DNA from: Lactiplantibacillus modestisalitolerans
GTDB taxonomy: Bacteria; Bacillota; Bacilli; Lactobacillales; Lactobacillaceae
Direction: 5' to 3'
NCBI RefSeq assembly: GCF_005405425.1
Contig: NZ_BJEA01000021.1
Coordinates: 1-49,185, forward strand
Length of the DNA stretch: 49,185 nucleotides
This document shows positions 1-7,922 of this stretch, piece after piece. The number at the start of each line of letters is the position of its first letter. The stretch's first letter is position 1. The translations under genes were made by a program, and so were the position numbers. The notes beneath the pieces are model-generated. The model did not search any database. It was not told where the DNA came from and was given only the letters and a program-made list of their open reading frames with translations.

Positions 1-83
1 ATCGATGCCCGCAGTGTTCCAGCCACCCGGTTACACCCGCTGCTGGCGGCAACCTCAACACCAATTGGTATAGAGCCCTTTTT
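1..83 (-). repeat. MITE-like element, truncated copy R1 (cut by window edge)
   Basis: Read on the minus strand this carries the shared end sequence GGCTCTATACCAATTGGTGT, then the conserved block GCCGCCAGCAGCGGGTGTAAC and the tail ACACTGCGGGCATCGAT. These are the same blocks, in the same order, as at the left end of the full copy at 25933-26313. The outer end lies against a T-run (76-84). The rest of the element lies outside the window, so the copy may be longer. Confidence 0.75.
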
Positions 84-208
84 TTAGACTATTAGTAAAA
101 ATTAGAATAACAACTCGTCAAAAATAGAATTGATTTCAACCGAAATTCATCGTACGCTGACCGTATGAACGCAATCAACGCTTACATCGAAAGGAACGGT
201 GCTTCAAC

Positions 209-1615
209 ATGGCAATTTTAGATTTTCATTCCCGGTGGTTCCAATTAGAAACGGTTTCCTTTAACGGCCAGCCCTTCCAGTACTATGCCGCTAACGACAT
301 TTCGTACGTGACTCACCCCGTCGCAGCTATTCAGCGGCTCAACGTCTTTGTACCGACCGCTTACATGCAAGCAAATGGGACCGTCAACGGCTATACGGCC
401 GCGACCGCCCCCATCTTCATGCCAAACACGGTCGGCGGCTACATGCCCGGCCCAGCCGATTCACCGCAAAAATCAGACTGGCCATCCAACGCACGAACGA
501 TTATCGGCGCTTTAAAGCGCGGTTACGTTGTGGTTTCCGCCGGACTACGCGGCCGCACAACCACGACTGACGGTCAGGAGGCCGGCCACGCCCCAGCGTT
601 TATCGTTGATCTGAAGGCGGCAATCCGCTACGTTCGGTATAACGCGGCGATTCTCCCCGGTAACGCTGCGCGCATTATCACCAACGGTACCAGTGCCGGG
701 GGCGCAACGGCGGCCTTGGCGGGAGCGGCAGGTAACGTTCAAGATTACGAACCGTTCTTAAAAGCAATCGGGGCCGCCGATGTCCCGGACGACGTTTACG
801 CCGTTTCCGCGTACTGCCCCATCCACAACTTAGCGCACGCCGACATGGCCTACGAATGGCAATTTAACGGCATTAATGACTGGCATCGTTTCCGAATTAC
901 GCCGCTCGCGGTTGGCCAGCGACCTAAAATGACCCCGATTACCGGGAACCTGAGCACCGCGCAGCAAGCCGCCTCAACGGCCTTAAAAAGCCAGTTTATT
1001 GCTTATTTGAACGACTTACACCTCACCGGCCCAGCCGGAAAACCACTGACCCTAGACGCAACCGGCAAGGGGGCGTTTGCCGATGAAATTGCGCGGCTCA
1101 TTCAGCAATCCGCTCAACGCGCCTATGACCAAGGCGTTGACGTCCATAAATACGCGGGCATTCAAACCATGGCCGGCAGCGTAACCGCCGTCGACCTCCC
1201 CAGCTACGTCCGCTCACTGACCCGAATGAAGGCCGTTCCCGCGTTTGATACCTTTGACTTGAGTAGTCCCGAAAACAACCTCTTTGGCGATGAAACCGTC
1301 CCAGCCAAACACTTTACCGCGTTTAGCCAGGCCCACGATACCGCCAACGGTACCCAGGCCGCTGACCACCTCGTCGCGTTGACCGACCCAGTTAGTCAGC
1401 TACAAGCAGCCCAAGCGACCGTCGCGCCATATTGGCGTATTCGACACGGTGCGGCCGACCGGGATACCAGTTTTGCCATTCCACTTATTTTGGCAAGCTT
1501 GTTACGGCAGCAGGGCCGCAGCGTGGACTTCGCCCTGCCGTGGGACACGCCCCATAGCGGTGACTACGACCTAAACGACTTATTTGATTGGATCGATCGG
1601 GTGGTCGCTCGGTAA
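209..1615 (+). CDS. tanB: Tannase (tannin acylhydrolase, subtype B)
   Basis: This 468-residue esterase hydrolyses the galloyl ester bonds of tannins and gallate esters, releasing gallic acid. I recognise it by close similarity along its whole length to the Lactiplantibacillus plantarum tannase, which has about the same length. The nucleophile motif GTSAGG places Ser162. The acid and base of the triad are expected at Asp417 (in HGAADRD) and His449 (in PWDTPHSGD), with the same spacing as in the plantarum enzyme. There is no signal peptide, so it should be intracellular. The ATG at 209 follows AAAGGAACGG at a normal distance. It stands alone: no gallate decarboxylase or transporter gene is adjacent. 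The following hairpin at 1716-1761 probably ends the transcript. Confidence 0.93.
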   Translation: MAILDFHSRWFQLETVSFNGQPFQYYAANDISYVTHPVAAIQRLNVFVPTAYMQANGTVNGYTAATAPIFMPNTVGGYMPGPADSPQKSDWPSNARTIIGALKRGYVVVSAGLRGRTTTTDGQEAGHAPAFIVDLKAAIRYVRYNAAILPGNAARIITNGTSAGGATAALAGAAGNVQDYEPFLKAIGAADVPDDVYAVSAYCPIHNLAHADMAYEWQFNGINDWHRFRITPLAVGQRPKMTPITGNLSTAQQAASTALKSQFIAYLNDLHLTGPAGKPLTLDATGKGAFADEIARLIQQSAQRAYDQGVDVHKYAGIQTMAGSVTAVDLPSYVRSLTRMKAVPAFDTFDLSSPENNLFGDETVPAKHFTAFSQAHDTANGTQAADHLVALTDPVSQLQAAQATVAPYWRIRHGAADRDTSFAIPLILASLLRQQGRSVDFALPWDTPHSGDYDLNDLFDWIDRVVAR

Positions 1616-1638
1616 AGGCTAATCCTTGTTCGACGAGC

Positions 1639-1715
1639 TTACCCACTTATTCTGGCACGCATAATAAATTTTTAAAACTCAACTGGGTTAGCAGATTAAC
1701 ACCGTAGATCATCGA
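1639..1715 (+). repeat. MITE-like element, right-end fragment only
   Basis: The run from CCCACTTATTCTGGC through CTCAACTGG to AGCAGATTAACACC matches the right part of the full element at 26226-26313. The left end and middle are missing, so this is a decayed remnant directly behind the tannase gene. Confidence 0.6.
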
Positions 1716-1761
1716 ATCTAAAATAGACCTGATTCTGTTCGGAATCAGGTCTATTTTAGAT
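1716..1761. terminator. 20-bp perfect hairpin, probable two-way terminator
   Basis: A perfect 20-base inverted repeat (1716-1735 against 1742-1761) surrounds the six-base loop TGTTCG. It sits between the convergent tannase and merR genes. There is no clean T-run after the stem, but the stem ends in A/T-rich sequence on both sides. Confidence 0.6.
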
Positions 1762-1779
1762 GACTTTAATGAATAGCCG

Positions 1780-1885
1780 AAACGTGCTCGGCCCAGCTGA
1801 CCCCTGCGCTTGCTACGCTAAGGCGCCATCGCCAAGCCCAGGCGACAACGCCTTAGCTAGGCAATGCTCGAGGTCAACCCGCTGG
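1780..1885 (-). repeat. Hairpin repeat family B, copy B1
   Basis: An about 100-bp repeat, here in reverse orientation. The core is a nine-base stem GCTAAGGCG/CGCCTTAGC (1817-1825 with 1849-1857), a 3x3 internal loop, a second stem TCGCC/GGCGA (1829-1833 with 1841-1845) and a seven-base loop. TGCT/GGCA (1811-1814 with 1860-1863) extends it. The other copies lie at 3374-3600 and 13880-14130. Confidence 0.75.
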
Positions 1886-1888
1886 CCC

Positions 1889-2335
1889 TCACACTCTACC
1901 CTTTAACACAAACCGTGGCTTCTCCGCCACCAACTGGGCGTACAACTCCTGCGTCGGATCAGGATCAAACGGGCCCAAATCCACCAAAATTTCACCCGCA
2001 TCAGTAACCTCGTAACCCTGATAGCGGTCAAACAGGACGTGGTACATGGTCTGCGCCGGCTTCATCCGTTCGTCGACCTGCGCGGCGGCCGCCTTCAACG
2101 TATAACCCGTCTGCAACAAGTTACTCATCGCAGCCGCCTTCAAAACCATCCGCATCGTATAAATACGAGCGCGCCCCGGCTCGTCCTCATTTTTCGGGAT
2201 AATGTAGCCCTTCTTCTGCCAATAACGTAACTGACGGGGCGAAACTCCCGTCATGCGGCTTAGCTCACTAATGCCAATTGTCAGCTGGCCCTTATGAAAC
2301 ATGTCGCGAAAATCTGATTTTACGCCGTCAGCCAT
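1889..2335 (-). CDS. MerR-family transcriptional regulator
   Basis: A 148-residue DNA-binding regulator. The N-terminal winged helix is clear: ISELSRMTGVSPRQLRYWQKKGYI is the MerR helix-turn-helix, followed by the wing with RARIYTM. The C-terminal half is short, without an obvious cysteine metal site, so the inducer is unknown. I chose the ATG at 2335 because GGAAGGGGG lies seven bases upstream; the in-frame TTG six codons earlier lies within that ribosome site. It follows the NmrA-type gene on the same strand with an 82-base gap, so the two may be cotranscribed and the regulator may control the reductase. That link is inference. Confidence 0.85.
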   Translation of the reverse strand: MADGVKSDFRDMFHKGQLTIGISELSRMTGVSPRQLRYWQKKGYIIPKNEDEPGRARIYTMRMVLKAAAMSNLLQTGYTLKAAAAQVDERMKPAQTMYHVLFDRYQGYEVTDAGEILVDLGPFDPDPTQELYAQLVAEKPRFVLKGRV

Positions 2336-2417
2336 CCCGCGGCCCCCTTCCAAAAAATCTTGCTAATGTTGATTATAGCATGCTTTATCCGTGCGGCGCT
2401 GGCGCGGGGGCCGATTT

Positions 2418-3281
2418 TTATTGCTTCGCTAATTCAGCCTTCAAAAATGCTGGCAACGCTTGGGCGGGCCGCCCCATGATGCGTTCAAAATCTGCACTAA
2501 CCGGGGATAATAGGCCTAAGGCGCCCCCAGCGTACATCGACGCTAACATGTGACCTTCGTGGTGCTGGTCATACAGCGCCGCAAACTGAGCCGAACTGAC
2601 CGGTTGATACCCAATTTGCGTCCCACTGACCGCACTTAAGACGGCTGCCAATTCGGGCATCGTGTAGGCCTGTGGTTGCGTTAAGGTGTAGCGGGCACCG
2701 CGTTTTAACAAACTGGGGGTGGTAGCGACCTGCGCAAACGCTTCGGCACTGTCGGCTTGGGAAATAAAACTCAGCGCCTGATCACCCATTGGGTAAATGA
2801 CGTTTTGGCGTTCCACCAATTCGGGCAAGTACGGTACCAGCGGATCAGCGTACAGTGCATTACGAATAATTGTATAGTTAATATTAGTTGCCGCTAGCCG
2901 ACGCGGGACGTAGCCGTAAAAGGCTGACAATGCAAACGGATTGTTAACCTGATCCGCAATGAAGCCCATCACTAATAAGTGTCGAACGTCGGCCTGTTCC
3001 ACCGCCGTCAGAACGTTTTCAAATTCTTGGACCCGCGAAAAACTATCGTGACTTTTGCTGGGAATGTAAATAAAAACGTCGCTCCCTTGTAACACTGGTA
3101 CTAAGGTTTGTGGTTGCTGGTAATCAATGGCTGCGACAGCCATCCCTTGGGCTTGTAAGTCCGCAGCCTTACTGAGGGTGTGCACCCCAAGTTGAATGTC
3201 CGTGGAGGCAACGCGCCGTTGCATGGCTTGGACAATCTGCCGGCCAAGGTGCCCGGTGGCTCCCGTAATCGTGTATTTCAT
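2418..3281 (-). CDS. NmrA-family NAD(P)-binding protein (QorB-like quinone reductase)
   Basis: A 287-residue cytoplasmic protein of the atypical short-chain dehydrogenase group. The N-terminus KYTITGATGHLGRQIV is the Rossmann dinucleotide-binding loop (GxxGxxG) at residues 7-12, and the whole sequence follows the NmrA/QorB pattern. Members reduce quinones with NAD(P)H or act as redox sensors. I cannot tell which applies here. The ATG at 3281 follows AGGAAAGG; the longer open frame upstream has no ribosome site. Just upstream lies the inverted repeat GTAACT-N5-AGTTAC at 3301-3317, a likely operator, which fits a thiol- or quinone-responsive repressor. The minus-strand MerR gene follows. Confidence 0.85.
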   Translation of the reverse strand: MKYTITGATGHLGRQIVQAMQRRVASTDIQLGVHTLSKAADLQAQGMAVAAIDYQQPQTLVPVLQGSDVFIYIPSKSHDSFSRVQEFENVLTAVEQADVRHLLVMGFIADQVNNPFALSAFYGYVPRRLAATNINYTIIRNALYADPLVPYLPELVERQNVIYPMGDQALSFISQADSAEAFAQVATTPSLLKRGARYTLTQPQAYTMPELAAVLSAVSGTQIGYQPVSSAQFAALYDQHHEGHMLASMYAGGALGLLSPVSADFERIMGRPAQALPAFLKAELAKQ

Positions 3282-3300
3282 ACTAATTCGCGCCTTTCCT

Positions 3301-3317
3301 GTAACTTTAATAGTTAC
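3301..3317. promoter_or_regulatory. Palindromic operator candidate upstream of the NmrA-family gene
   Basis: GTAACT and AGTTAC are perfect inverted arms separated by five bases, 20 bases before the start codon and just after a TTGACA (minus strand, 3336-3341). The form resembles sites of HxlR/MarR-type quinone and thiol sensors. The binding protein is not identified; the MerR protein downstream is one candidate. Confidence 0.5.
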
Positions 3318-3373
3318 ATTTAAACAAATTTGGTGAACTTTGTCAAGGAAAGGCAAGAGTGTGGAGGGTCGGC

Positions 3374-3480
3374 GGGTTGATGCCGAGCATTACCTAGCTA
3401 AGGGCATGATGCCGGGTTTTGGCATTGTGCGCTTGGCGTAGTAAGCGCAGGCGTCAGCTGACCCGGAACACGTTTCGGCT
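3374..3480 (+). repeat. Hairpin repeat family B, copy B2 (ATGCC variant)
   Basis: Begins CCGAGCATTACCTAGCTAAG and ends GAACACGTTTCGGCTATATAGCAG. The inner stem is ATGCC/GGCAT instead of TCGCC/GGCGA, changed on both sides so pairing is kept. It forms a tandem pair with the next copy and shares the local tail ATATAGCAG with it. Confidence 0.75.
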
Positions 3481-3501
3481 ATATAGCAGTGAGAAACCAT
3501 G

Positions 3502-3608
3502 CCGAGCATTGCCTAGCTAAGGCGTTGTCGCCCGGGCTTGGCGATGGCGCGTTAGCGTAGCAAGCACAGGGGGCAGCTGGGTCGAACACGTTTCGGCCAT
3601 ATAGCAGC
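3502..3608 (+). repeat. Hairpin repeat family B, copy B3 (TCGCC variant)
   Basis: Begins CCGAGCATTGCCTAGCTAAG, carries the stem TCGCC/GGCGA, and ends GAACACGTTTCGGCCATATAGCAG. It is the second unit of a tandem pair. MITE fragment R2 abuts it directly. Confidence 0.75.
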
Positions 3609-3666
3609 CAACCGGTTACACCCGCTGCTGGCGGCATATCCACACCAATTGGTACCGAACCATAAA
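3608..3666 (-). repeat. MITE-like element, truncated copy R2
   Basis: On the minus strand the end sequence GGTTCGGTACCAATTGGTGT is followed by GCCGCCAGCAGCGGGTGTAAC and CGGTTGGCTG, the left-end blocks of the full element. The rest is absent. The terminator of the PTS gene lies immediately outside the end. Confidence 0.7.
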
Positions 3667-3669
3667 AAT

Positions 3670-3695
3670 AAGGTCGCGACATCAATCACGACCTT
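3670..3695 (-). terminator. Intrinsic terminator of the PTS gene
   Basis: On the minus strand AAGGTCG pairs with CGACCTT across a 12-base loop, followed by a T-rich run (complement of 3662-3669). It lies 14 bases after the PTS stop codon. Confidence 0.75.
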
Positions 3696-3708
3696 GTTTT
3701 GCTTACTT

Positions 3709-5760
3709 TTATATTTCCGTTGACGCCACCCGTTCTTCACCCAAATGTTTTTTTGCGGGCGCGGTTTTAACATTTTGGACGTCCGCGTCGGTGAAGCCAA
3801 AAGCGTACGTCAGGCTAAAGGAAACGATCACCGTGATGAGCGAGGCAATCAGGAACCCCCAAAGACTGAAATCAACGCCCTGGGGATTGATGAAGGACGT
3901 CACCCCAATCAGCGATCCGGCGAAGCCCCACATGTTGACCTGCATTAGTCCAGTCAAAAAGCCGCCAACCGCACCCCCAACACTAGCCGTCGCAAAGGCC
4001 CGGCCGTACTTCAAGTTAATCCCGTACATCGCGGGCTCGGTTACTCCGCAAAACGCCGAGATCGTCGCGGGCCAGGCAAGTTCCTTAACACTAGCGACCT
4101 TGGACTTCAACGCAATCGCCAGTACCGCGCCCCCCTGAGCAACCATCGTTGCGGAGACAATCGCATTGAGGTAGCTATGCCCATTCGTGGTAATGTCGTT
4201 GACCACGATTGGAATGATCGCCCAGTGGAGGCCGAAAATGACAAGAACCTGGTAAAAGCCACCAATCAGGAGCCCTGAAATGGCCGGGCTTAATTGGTAA
4301 ATGCCAACAATTCCAGCGGCCAACGCACCAGAAAGGGCCGTAATTACGGGTCCGAGCACGAGTAAAATCGCACCGGCGATTAAAACAACTTCAATTAGCG
4401 GCACAAAAATCATCCGTAAGACCGTCGGAATGACCCGTTTCAACCATGGTTCTAACTTGCTGGCGAGCCAAGCACCGGCAATCATCGGAAAAATCGAGTA
4501 CGTATACGCCGCAACGTGAACGGGGAGTCCAAAGAAGTCGGCGTTAATCGCCATTCCTAATAAATGGCCGGTCACCTTGCCGCCACTGGCTAGACTGACA
4601 ATGGCGGGGTACGTCAACACCCCGCCAACGATACCCATGATGACCGGATCGGCCCCCAGTTTCTTGGCGGCGGTGAAGCCGACAAAAATTGGCAGGAAGT
4701 AAAAGACCGAGTCGCCCATCGCGTTGATAATCACGTAAGTTGGCGCACTGGCGGAAACGACTTTAAAGGTTGTCAGGAGGGCGAGCACCCCCTTCAAGAT
4801 TCCGGAAGCCGCTAACAGTCCAATTACCGGAATCATCGAACCGGTAATAACCCCAATCAAACTACTGAAAGCCTGCTTCACCTTTTGTAGCGGTGACAAT
4901 TTTTGCCAGGCTGCTTTCCGCGCTTCCTTAGCGACTGCGGTTTCAGTAGCTTCCTCATCACCAAAACCCGGTCCAAGTTGCGCAATAATCGCGTCATAAA
5001 CGTCATTAACCGCGGGCCCAATGACAACCTGGTACTGGCCGCCCGCCTTAGCCACGTCAATGACCCCGTCTAAATTTTGAATAATAGTGTCGTTAGCTTG
5101 CTGTTCATCCTTCAGATAAAAGCGCACCCGGGTAATGCAGTGGATCACGCTCTTAATGTTAACCGCCCCGCCAACTTGCTCAATAATCTGCGCGGCAAGC
5201 TGGGCGTAACGGTCACCCGTGCGGACACTGGCATTTGCAGTTGAACTTATTTCAGTAGCTAACTGGATAGCCGGCTCATTGGCCGCTTGTTCTTTATTCA
5301 TCAACGTCGCTAGTGCCCCAACGACCCCCGCACGAACTGGACCAACTTGCGGTTCAAACTGAGTTAGCGTATCGGCCGAATTCGTAACCGCCAAAATGAC
5401 CGTGGGCGCCTTCCCCGCCGCCTGAATCGCCGCTAAGTCCATCGTGGCAATGGCCCCTCCGGCCGTGACGTGGTCCCCAACTTGCACGCTGACGGTAAAC
5501 GGTGGGTTAGCGGCCAGTTCGACCGTATCAATGCCCAAATGGACAAGTACTTCTAGGCCGGTGTCCGCCTTAAAACCAATGGCGTGCAAACTTGCTGCAA
5601 CCATTGTCACTTGGCCGCTCACCGGTGCAACCACTTGTTCTGCTTCCGGTTCAATACCAAACCCTTGCCCCATCATCCCCTGTGAAAAAATGGGGTCGGC
5701 CACCGCCGTTAACTCGCAAAGTTGCCCAGCAACTGGCGTCAATAATTGTACTTGCGTCAT
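3709..5760 (-). CDS. PTS sugar transporter, EIIA-EIIB-EIIC fusion (glucose/beta-glucoside superfamily)
   Basis: A 683-residue membrane protein that takes up and phosphorylates a sugar using phosphate passed from HPr. Domains run EIIA (about 1-150; His59 in SLHAIGF and His74 in VLVHLGID), EIIB (about 180-265; Cys208 in HCITRVRF) and EIIC (about 285-665; many membrane segments and the sugar-site loop GVTEPAMYG). The A domain at the N-terminus is less usual than B-C-A. Sequence alone does not tell sucrose, trehalose or beta-glucoside apart, and no phospho-glycosidase or antiterminator gene is adjacent. The ATG at 5760 follows AAAGGAGG by seven bases; the overlapping GTG codon upstream is too near. 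A promoter and cre-like site lie at 5820-5879. Confidence 0.9.
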   Translation of the reverse strand: MTQVQLLTPVAGQLCELTAVADPIFSQGMMGQGFGIEPEAEQVVAPVSGQVTMVAASLHAIGFKADTGLEVLVHLGIDTVELAANPPFTVSVQVGDHVTAGGAIATMDLAAIQAAGKAPTVILAVTNSADTLTQFEPQVGPVRAGVVGALATLMNKEQAANEPAIQLATEISSTANASVRTGDRYAQLAAQIIEQVGGAVNIKSVIHCITRVRFYLKDEQQANDTIIQNLDGVIDVAKAGGQYQVVIGPAVNDVYDAIIAQLGPGFGDEEATETAVAKEARKAAWQKLSPLQKVKQAFSSLIGVITGSMIPVIGLLAASGILKGVLALLTTFKVVSASAPTYVIINAMGDSVFYFLPIFVGFTAAKKLGADPVIMGIVGGVLTYPAIVSLASGGKVTGHLLGMAINADFFGLPVHVAAYTYSIFPMIAGAWLASKLEPWLKRVIPTVLRMIFVPLIEVVLIAGAILLVLGPVITALSGALAAGIVGIYQLSPAISGLLIGGFYQVLVIFGLHWAIIPIVVNDITTNGHSYLNAIVSATMVAQGGAVLAIALKSKVASVKELAWPATISAFCGVTEPAMYGINLKYGRAFATASVGGAVGGFLTGLMQVNMWGFAGSLIGVTSFINPQGVDFSLWGFLIASLITVIVSFSLTYAFGFTDADVQNVKTAPAKKHLGEERVASTEI

Positions 5761-5819
5761 CACTCTACCTCCTTTGATGGTTTGTTTATTCGACGTACGC
5801 CGTGGTCAACACGCGTCTC

Positions 5820-5879
5820 ATAAACCGCTTTCATTACTTTGGTGCACCCATCATACCGGCAAGTAAAATTAACGGTCAA
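5820..5879 (-). promoter_or_regulatory. Promoter with downstream cre-like site for the PTS gene
   Basis: On the minus strand TTGACC (5874-5879) and TATGAT (5850-5855) are separated by 18 bases. About 16 bases past the -10 lies TGAAAGCGGTTTAT (5820-5833), matching 12 of 14 positions of the catabolite-responsive element. CcpA bound there would block transcription when a better sugar is present. Confidence 0.6.
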
Positions 5880-6001
5880 TTATCTTCACCGCTTCTATCC
5901 GTTGGTTCGCTTAACGGCTAACTTAAAACATTAGTTCAACAAACGATCAAAGCCTGGCTGCTAATTTAGAAACTGACATGGGATCAGTTAATCAGTGCCC
6001 G
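5880..6001. other. Intergenic stretch, nothing assigned
   Basis: I see only the short inverted repeats CCGTT/AACGG (5899-5919) and ACTGA/TCAGT (5971-5988). No open frame with a ribosome site is present. It separates the PTS promoter from the terminator of the next gene. Confidence 0.5.
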
Positions 6002-6043
6002 AAAAAAAGGCTTGAGTCCCGTAAATAACGGAATTCAAGCCTT
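6002..6043 (-). terminator. Intrinsic terminator of the 85-residue gene
   Basis: AAGGCTTGA (6007-6015) pairs with TCAAGCCTT (6035-6043), with an inner CCGT/ACGG stem. On the minus strand seven T residues follow. Confidence 0.85.
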
Positions 6044-6059
6044 AACTATTTTAATTAAA

Positions 6060-6317
6060 TTAATCGTCCTTAACAGTACTCCGCTTAACCGCGAGCACAA
6101 TATCAGCCGGGTGGTTAGCGGGCTTGACCTTCTCTTCAAAGTTTAGCTCCGCATCCTTAAAGAGCGCTTGAATCTCAGTATTAACCAACGCCAAGTCGCG
6201 TGAGTCCCCAGACTGTTGCCGGATATAAACCACGTACTGATCATCTAACTCTTCCAAATCGTATTCCACGTCCTCATCGTTTAAGATGACGTAGATTAAC
6301 TTCCGTTCCTTATCCAC
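6060..6317 (-). CDS. Small acidic hypothetical protein
   Basis: An 85-residue protein rich in Asp and Glu (for example LNDEDVEYDLEELDD at 12-26) with alternating hydrophobic residues that suggest beta strands. I do not recognise a family. It has no signal peptide, membrane segment or cysteine. The GTG start at 6317 lies ten bases after AAGGAG. It is a single gene with its own terminator. The clean ribosome site, terminator and biased composition support a real gene. The function is unknown. Confidence 0.7.
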   Translation of the reverse strand: MDKERKLIYVILNDEDVEYDLEELDDQYVVYIRQQSGDSRDLALVNTEIQALFKDAELNFEEKVKPANHPADIVLAVKRSTVKDD

Positions 6318-6588
6318 TGCAAAACAACTCCTTATTCCTAGTTTAATCGTGCAATGAGCGTTGACCTTGGCTGGAAGCGTCCATTGTTACCAGTCCAATG
6401 ACTTACTTTTAGTATACCGCAACTTGTCAAAAGTAACGGGCGCGTTTCCCTGAATTCTCACAAAAAGTCTCGCGGTTGGCTGCCAATTATTTGGTTCACT
6501 TACCTTAACAGGTTGCAAAATCGGGCGCGCTTTATTAACTTTTTTCAAAAGCCAGTGTTTGCAAGCCACCGCGGTCAAAAGAGTCTGG

Positions 6589-6594
6589 TATACT
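6589..6594 (+). promoter_or_regulatory. -10 element for the condensation-fold gene
   Basis: TATACT lies 33 bases before the GTG start at 6627. It helps decide the start, because the longer open frame begins upstream of this promoter. No convincing -35 is seen at 17 bases. Confidence 0.5.
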
Positions 6595-6626
6595 TACTGT
6601 TAGAGAAAATGATCGGGGGGTTCACC

Positions 6627-7868
6627 GTGTATTATCGTGGCGAAGTATTAGATTTTTTGAATATGTTACTCACAAACGACACCGCGCCATTAATGCGGCT
6701 GCGGCTCGTTTTTTCCAGTAAAGTTGACGTTGAGCGTCTTAAAGCCGCCGTCCTCGCTTCGGCCCAAATCGTCCCCGAAATTTTTGGTCACTACCAATCG
6801 GAACATAACCGCTTTGAAGTGACCGAACAACAAGTTAACGCCATCGTCCACGAGGTCCAAAGTCCGTACAGTCCTGAAAATACGGATTTTGACTTTACCA
6901 CGGCCCCGCAACTCCAACTGTTCGTGGTCCATCACGATGGTTACGACGTCTTGCAGGCGTTCATGAGCCGGCTACTCGCTGACAGCGTTGGCTTTAAAGA
7001 ATACCTTTATTTATTAGTACAAGCTTATAATTACGACGACCTGAGCGGCTACCGCAACGAACGGCGCTTACGGCCAGTCATTACGCAGCTTCAACGCCAG
7101 TTTACCCGCCCCCGGCCACACGGTGAGCTCGTGACCACGGCCGTCAAGTTGCCGAAATATACCGGTATTAGTTTACGCCACGGCGGGCACGTCATGTTGA
7201 GCAGTAGTCAGTTTAGCCGGGTGCGGCGAGCCGCTAAAGCGCAGAACGTTGGGATTAGTGAGGTGCTACTCGCCGCATACGCCAAGGCGTTACAAGTCCT
7301 GACCCGGCACACGACGATTACGCTTCCATGCCCGGTTGACTTTCGTCAGTTTACGGCCACGGCCGAGCAAACTACGCGAATTGCCAACTTAACGGGAACG
7401 GTCTTTTTAACCATTAAAGTCGACGCGGATGCCAATTTTAACGACCTCGTTCAGCAGGTCCACACGTTACTCGACAAAGAACGTTCCCGGGCGGCCTTTT
7501 TATACCGGCTCACCAATTTACAAAAAATGAACCACACGCTCCCAATTAGCCTGATGCGCAAATTCACTCAACGTTGGTTGGCACAGCGTCCATTAACTTA
7601 CACGAATTTTGGCACGATTGATCAGCAACGCTTGAAGTTTCACGGCATTACCGTGGTTAACTGCGTCTTTTCGGGGGCCTTTCAAATTACACCGCGAATG
7701 GAATTAGCTGCTAGTACCTTTGCAGGTACCTGTACATTAAGCTTTAATAGCCTTGGTTCCGAACGTGACTATCAACTAGCCATGAAAATTTTAGAAAATA
7801 TTCAGGCGCAATTATTACTGTGGGCACAAACTCAAAAGAATGCGTCGGCCAAGCCTAACAATAATTAA
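6627..7868 (+). CDS. Stand-alone condensation-domain-like (CoA-dependent acyltransferase fold) protein
   Basis: A 413-residue protein with the two-lobed fold of NRPS condensation domains, PapA5 and alcohol acetyltransferases. Signs are the VDFR motif in LPCPVDFRQF, the TNFGTI segment near 350 and the overall strand pattern. The catalytic HHxxxDG is not intact: at the expected place (114-120) the sequence reads SRLLADS, so both histidines are gone while Asp119 stays. Either it no longer acylates, or it uses another base. No carrier protein or adenylation gene is near. I chose GTG 6627 after GGGGGG because TATACT at 6589-6594 rules out the more upstream starts; ATG 6609 is the alternative. Confidence 0.7.
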   Translation: MYYRGEVLDFLNMLLTNDTAPLMRLRLVFSSKVDVERLKAAVLASAQIVPEIFGHYQSEHNRFEVTEQQVNAIVHEVQSPYSPENTDFDFTTAPQLQLFVVHHDGYDVLQAFMSRLLADSVGFKEYLYLLVQAYNYDDLSGYRNERRLRPVITQLQRQFTRPRPHGELVTTAVKLPKYTGISLRHGGHVMLSSSQFSRVRRAAKAQNVGISEVLLAAYAKALQVLTRHTTITLPCPVDFRQFTATAEQTTRIANLTGTVFLTIKVDADANFNDLVQQVHTLLDKERSRAAFLYRLTNLQKMNHTLPISLMRKFTQRWLAQRPLTYTNFGTIDQQRLKFHGITVVNCVFSGAFQITPRMELAASTFAGTCTLSFNSLGSERDYQLAMKILENIQAQLLLWAQTQKNASAKPNNN

Positions 7869-7871
7869 TCT

Positions 7872-7906
7872 AAAACGTCCGCTTAACAAATCTAAGCGGA
7901 CGTTTT
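7872..7906. terminator. Two-way terminator
   Basis: AAAACGTCCGCTTA (7872-7885) pairs perfectly with TAAGCGGACGTTTT (7893-7906) around a seven-base loop, with T-runs on both strands. It serves the two convergent genes. Confidence 0.9.
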
Positions 7907-7922
7907 TATTGCCGATTTAATT

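Noticed and set aside
3479-3800. Open frames over the repeats and PTS 3' end
   Set aside because: They follow repeat sequence and the PTS gene in another frame, with no ribosome sites.
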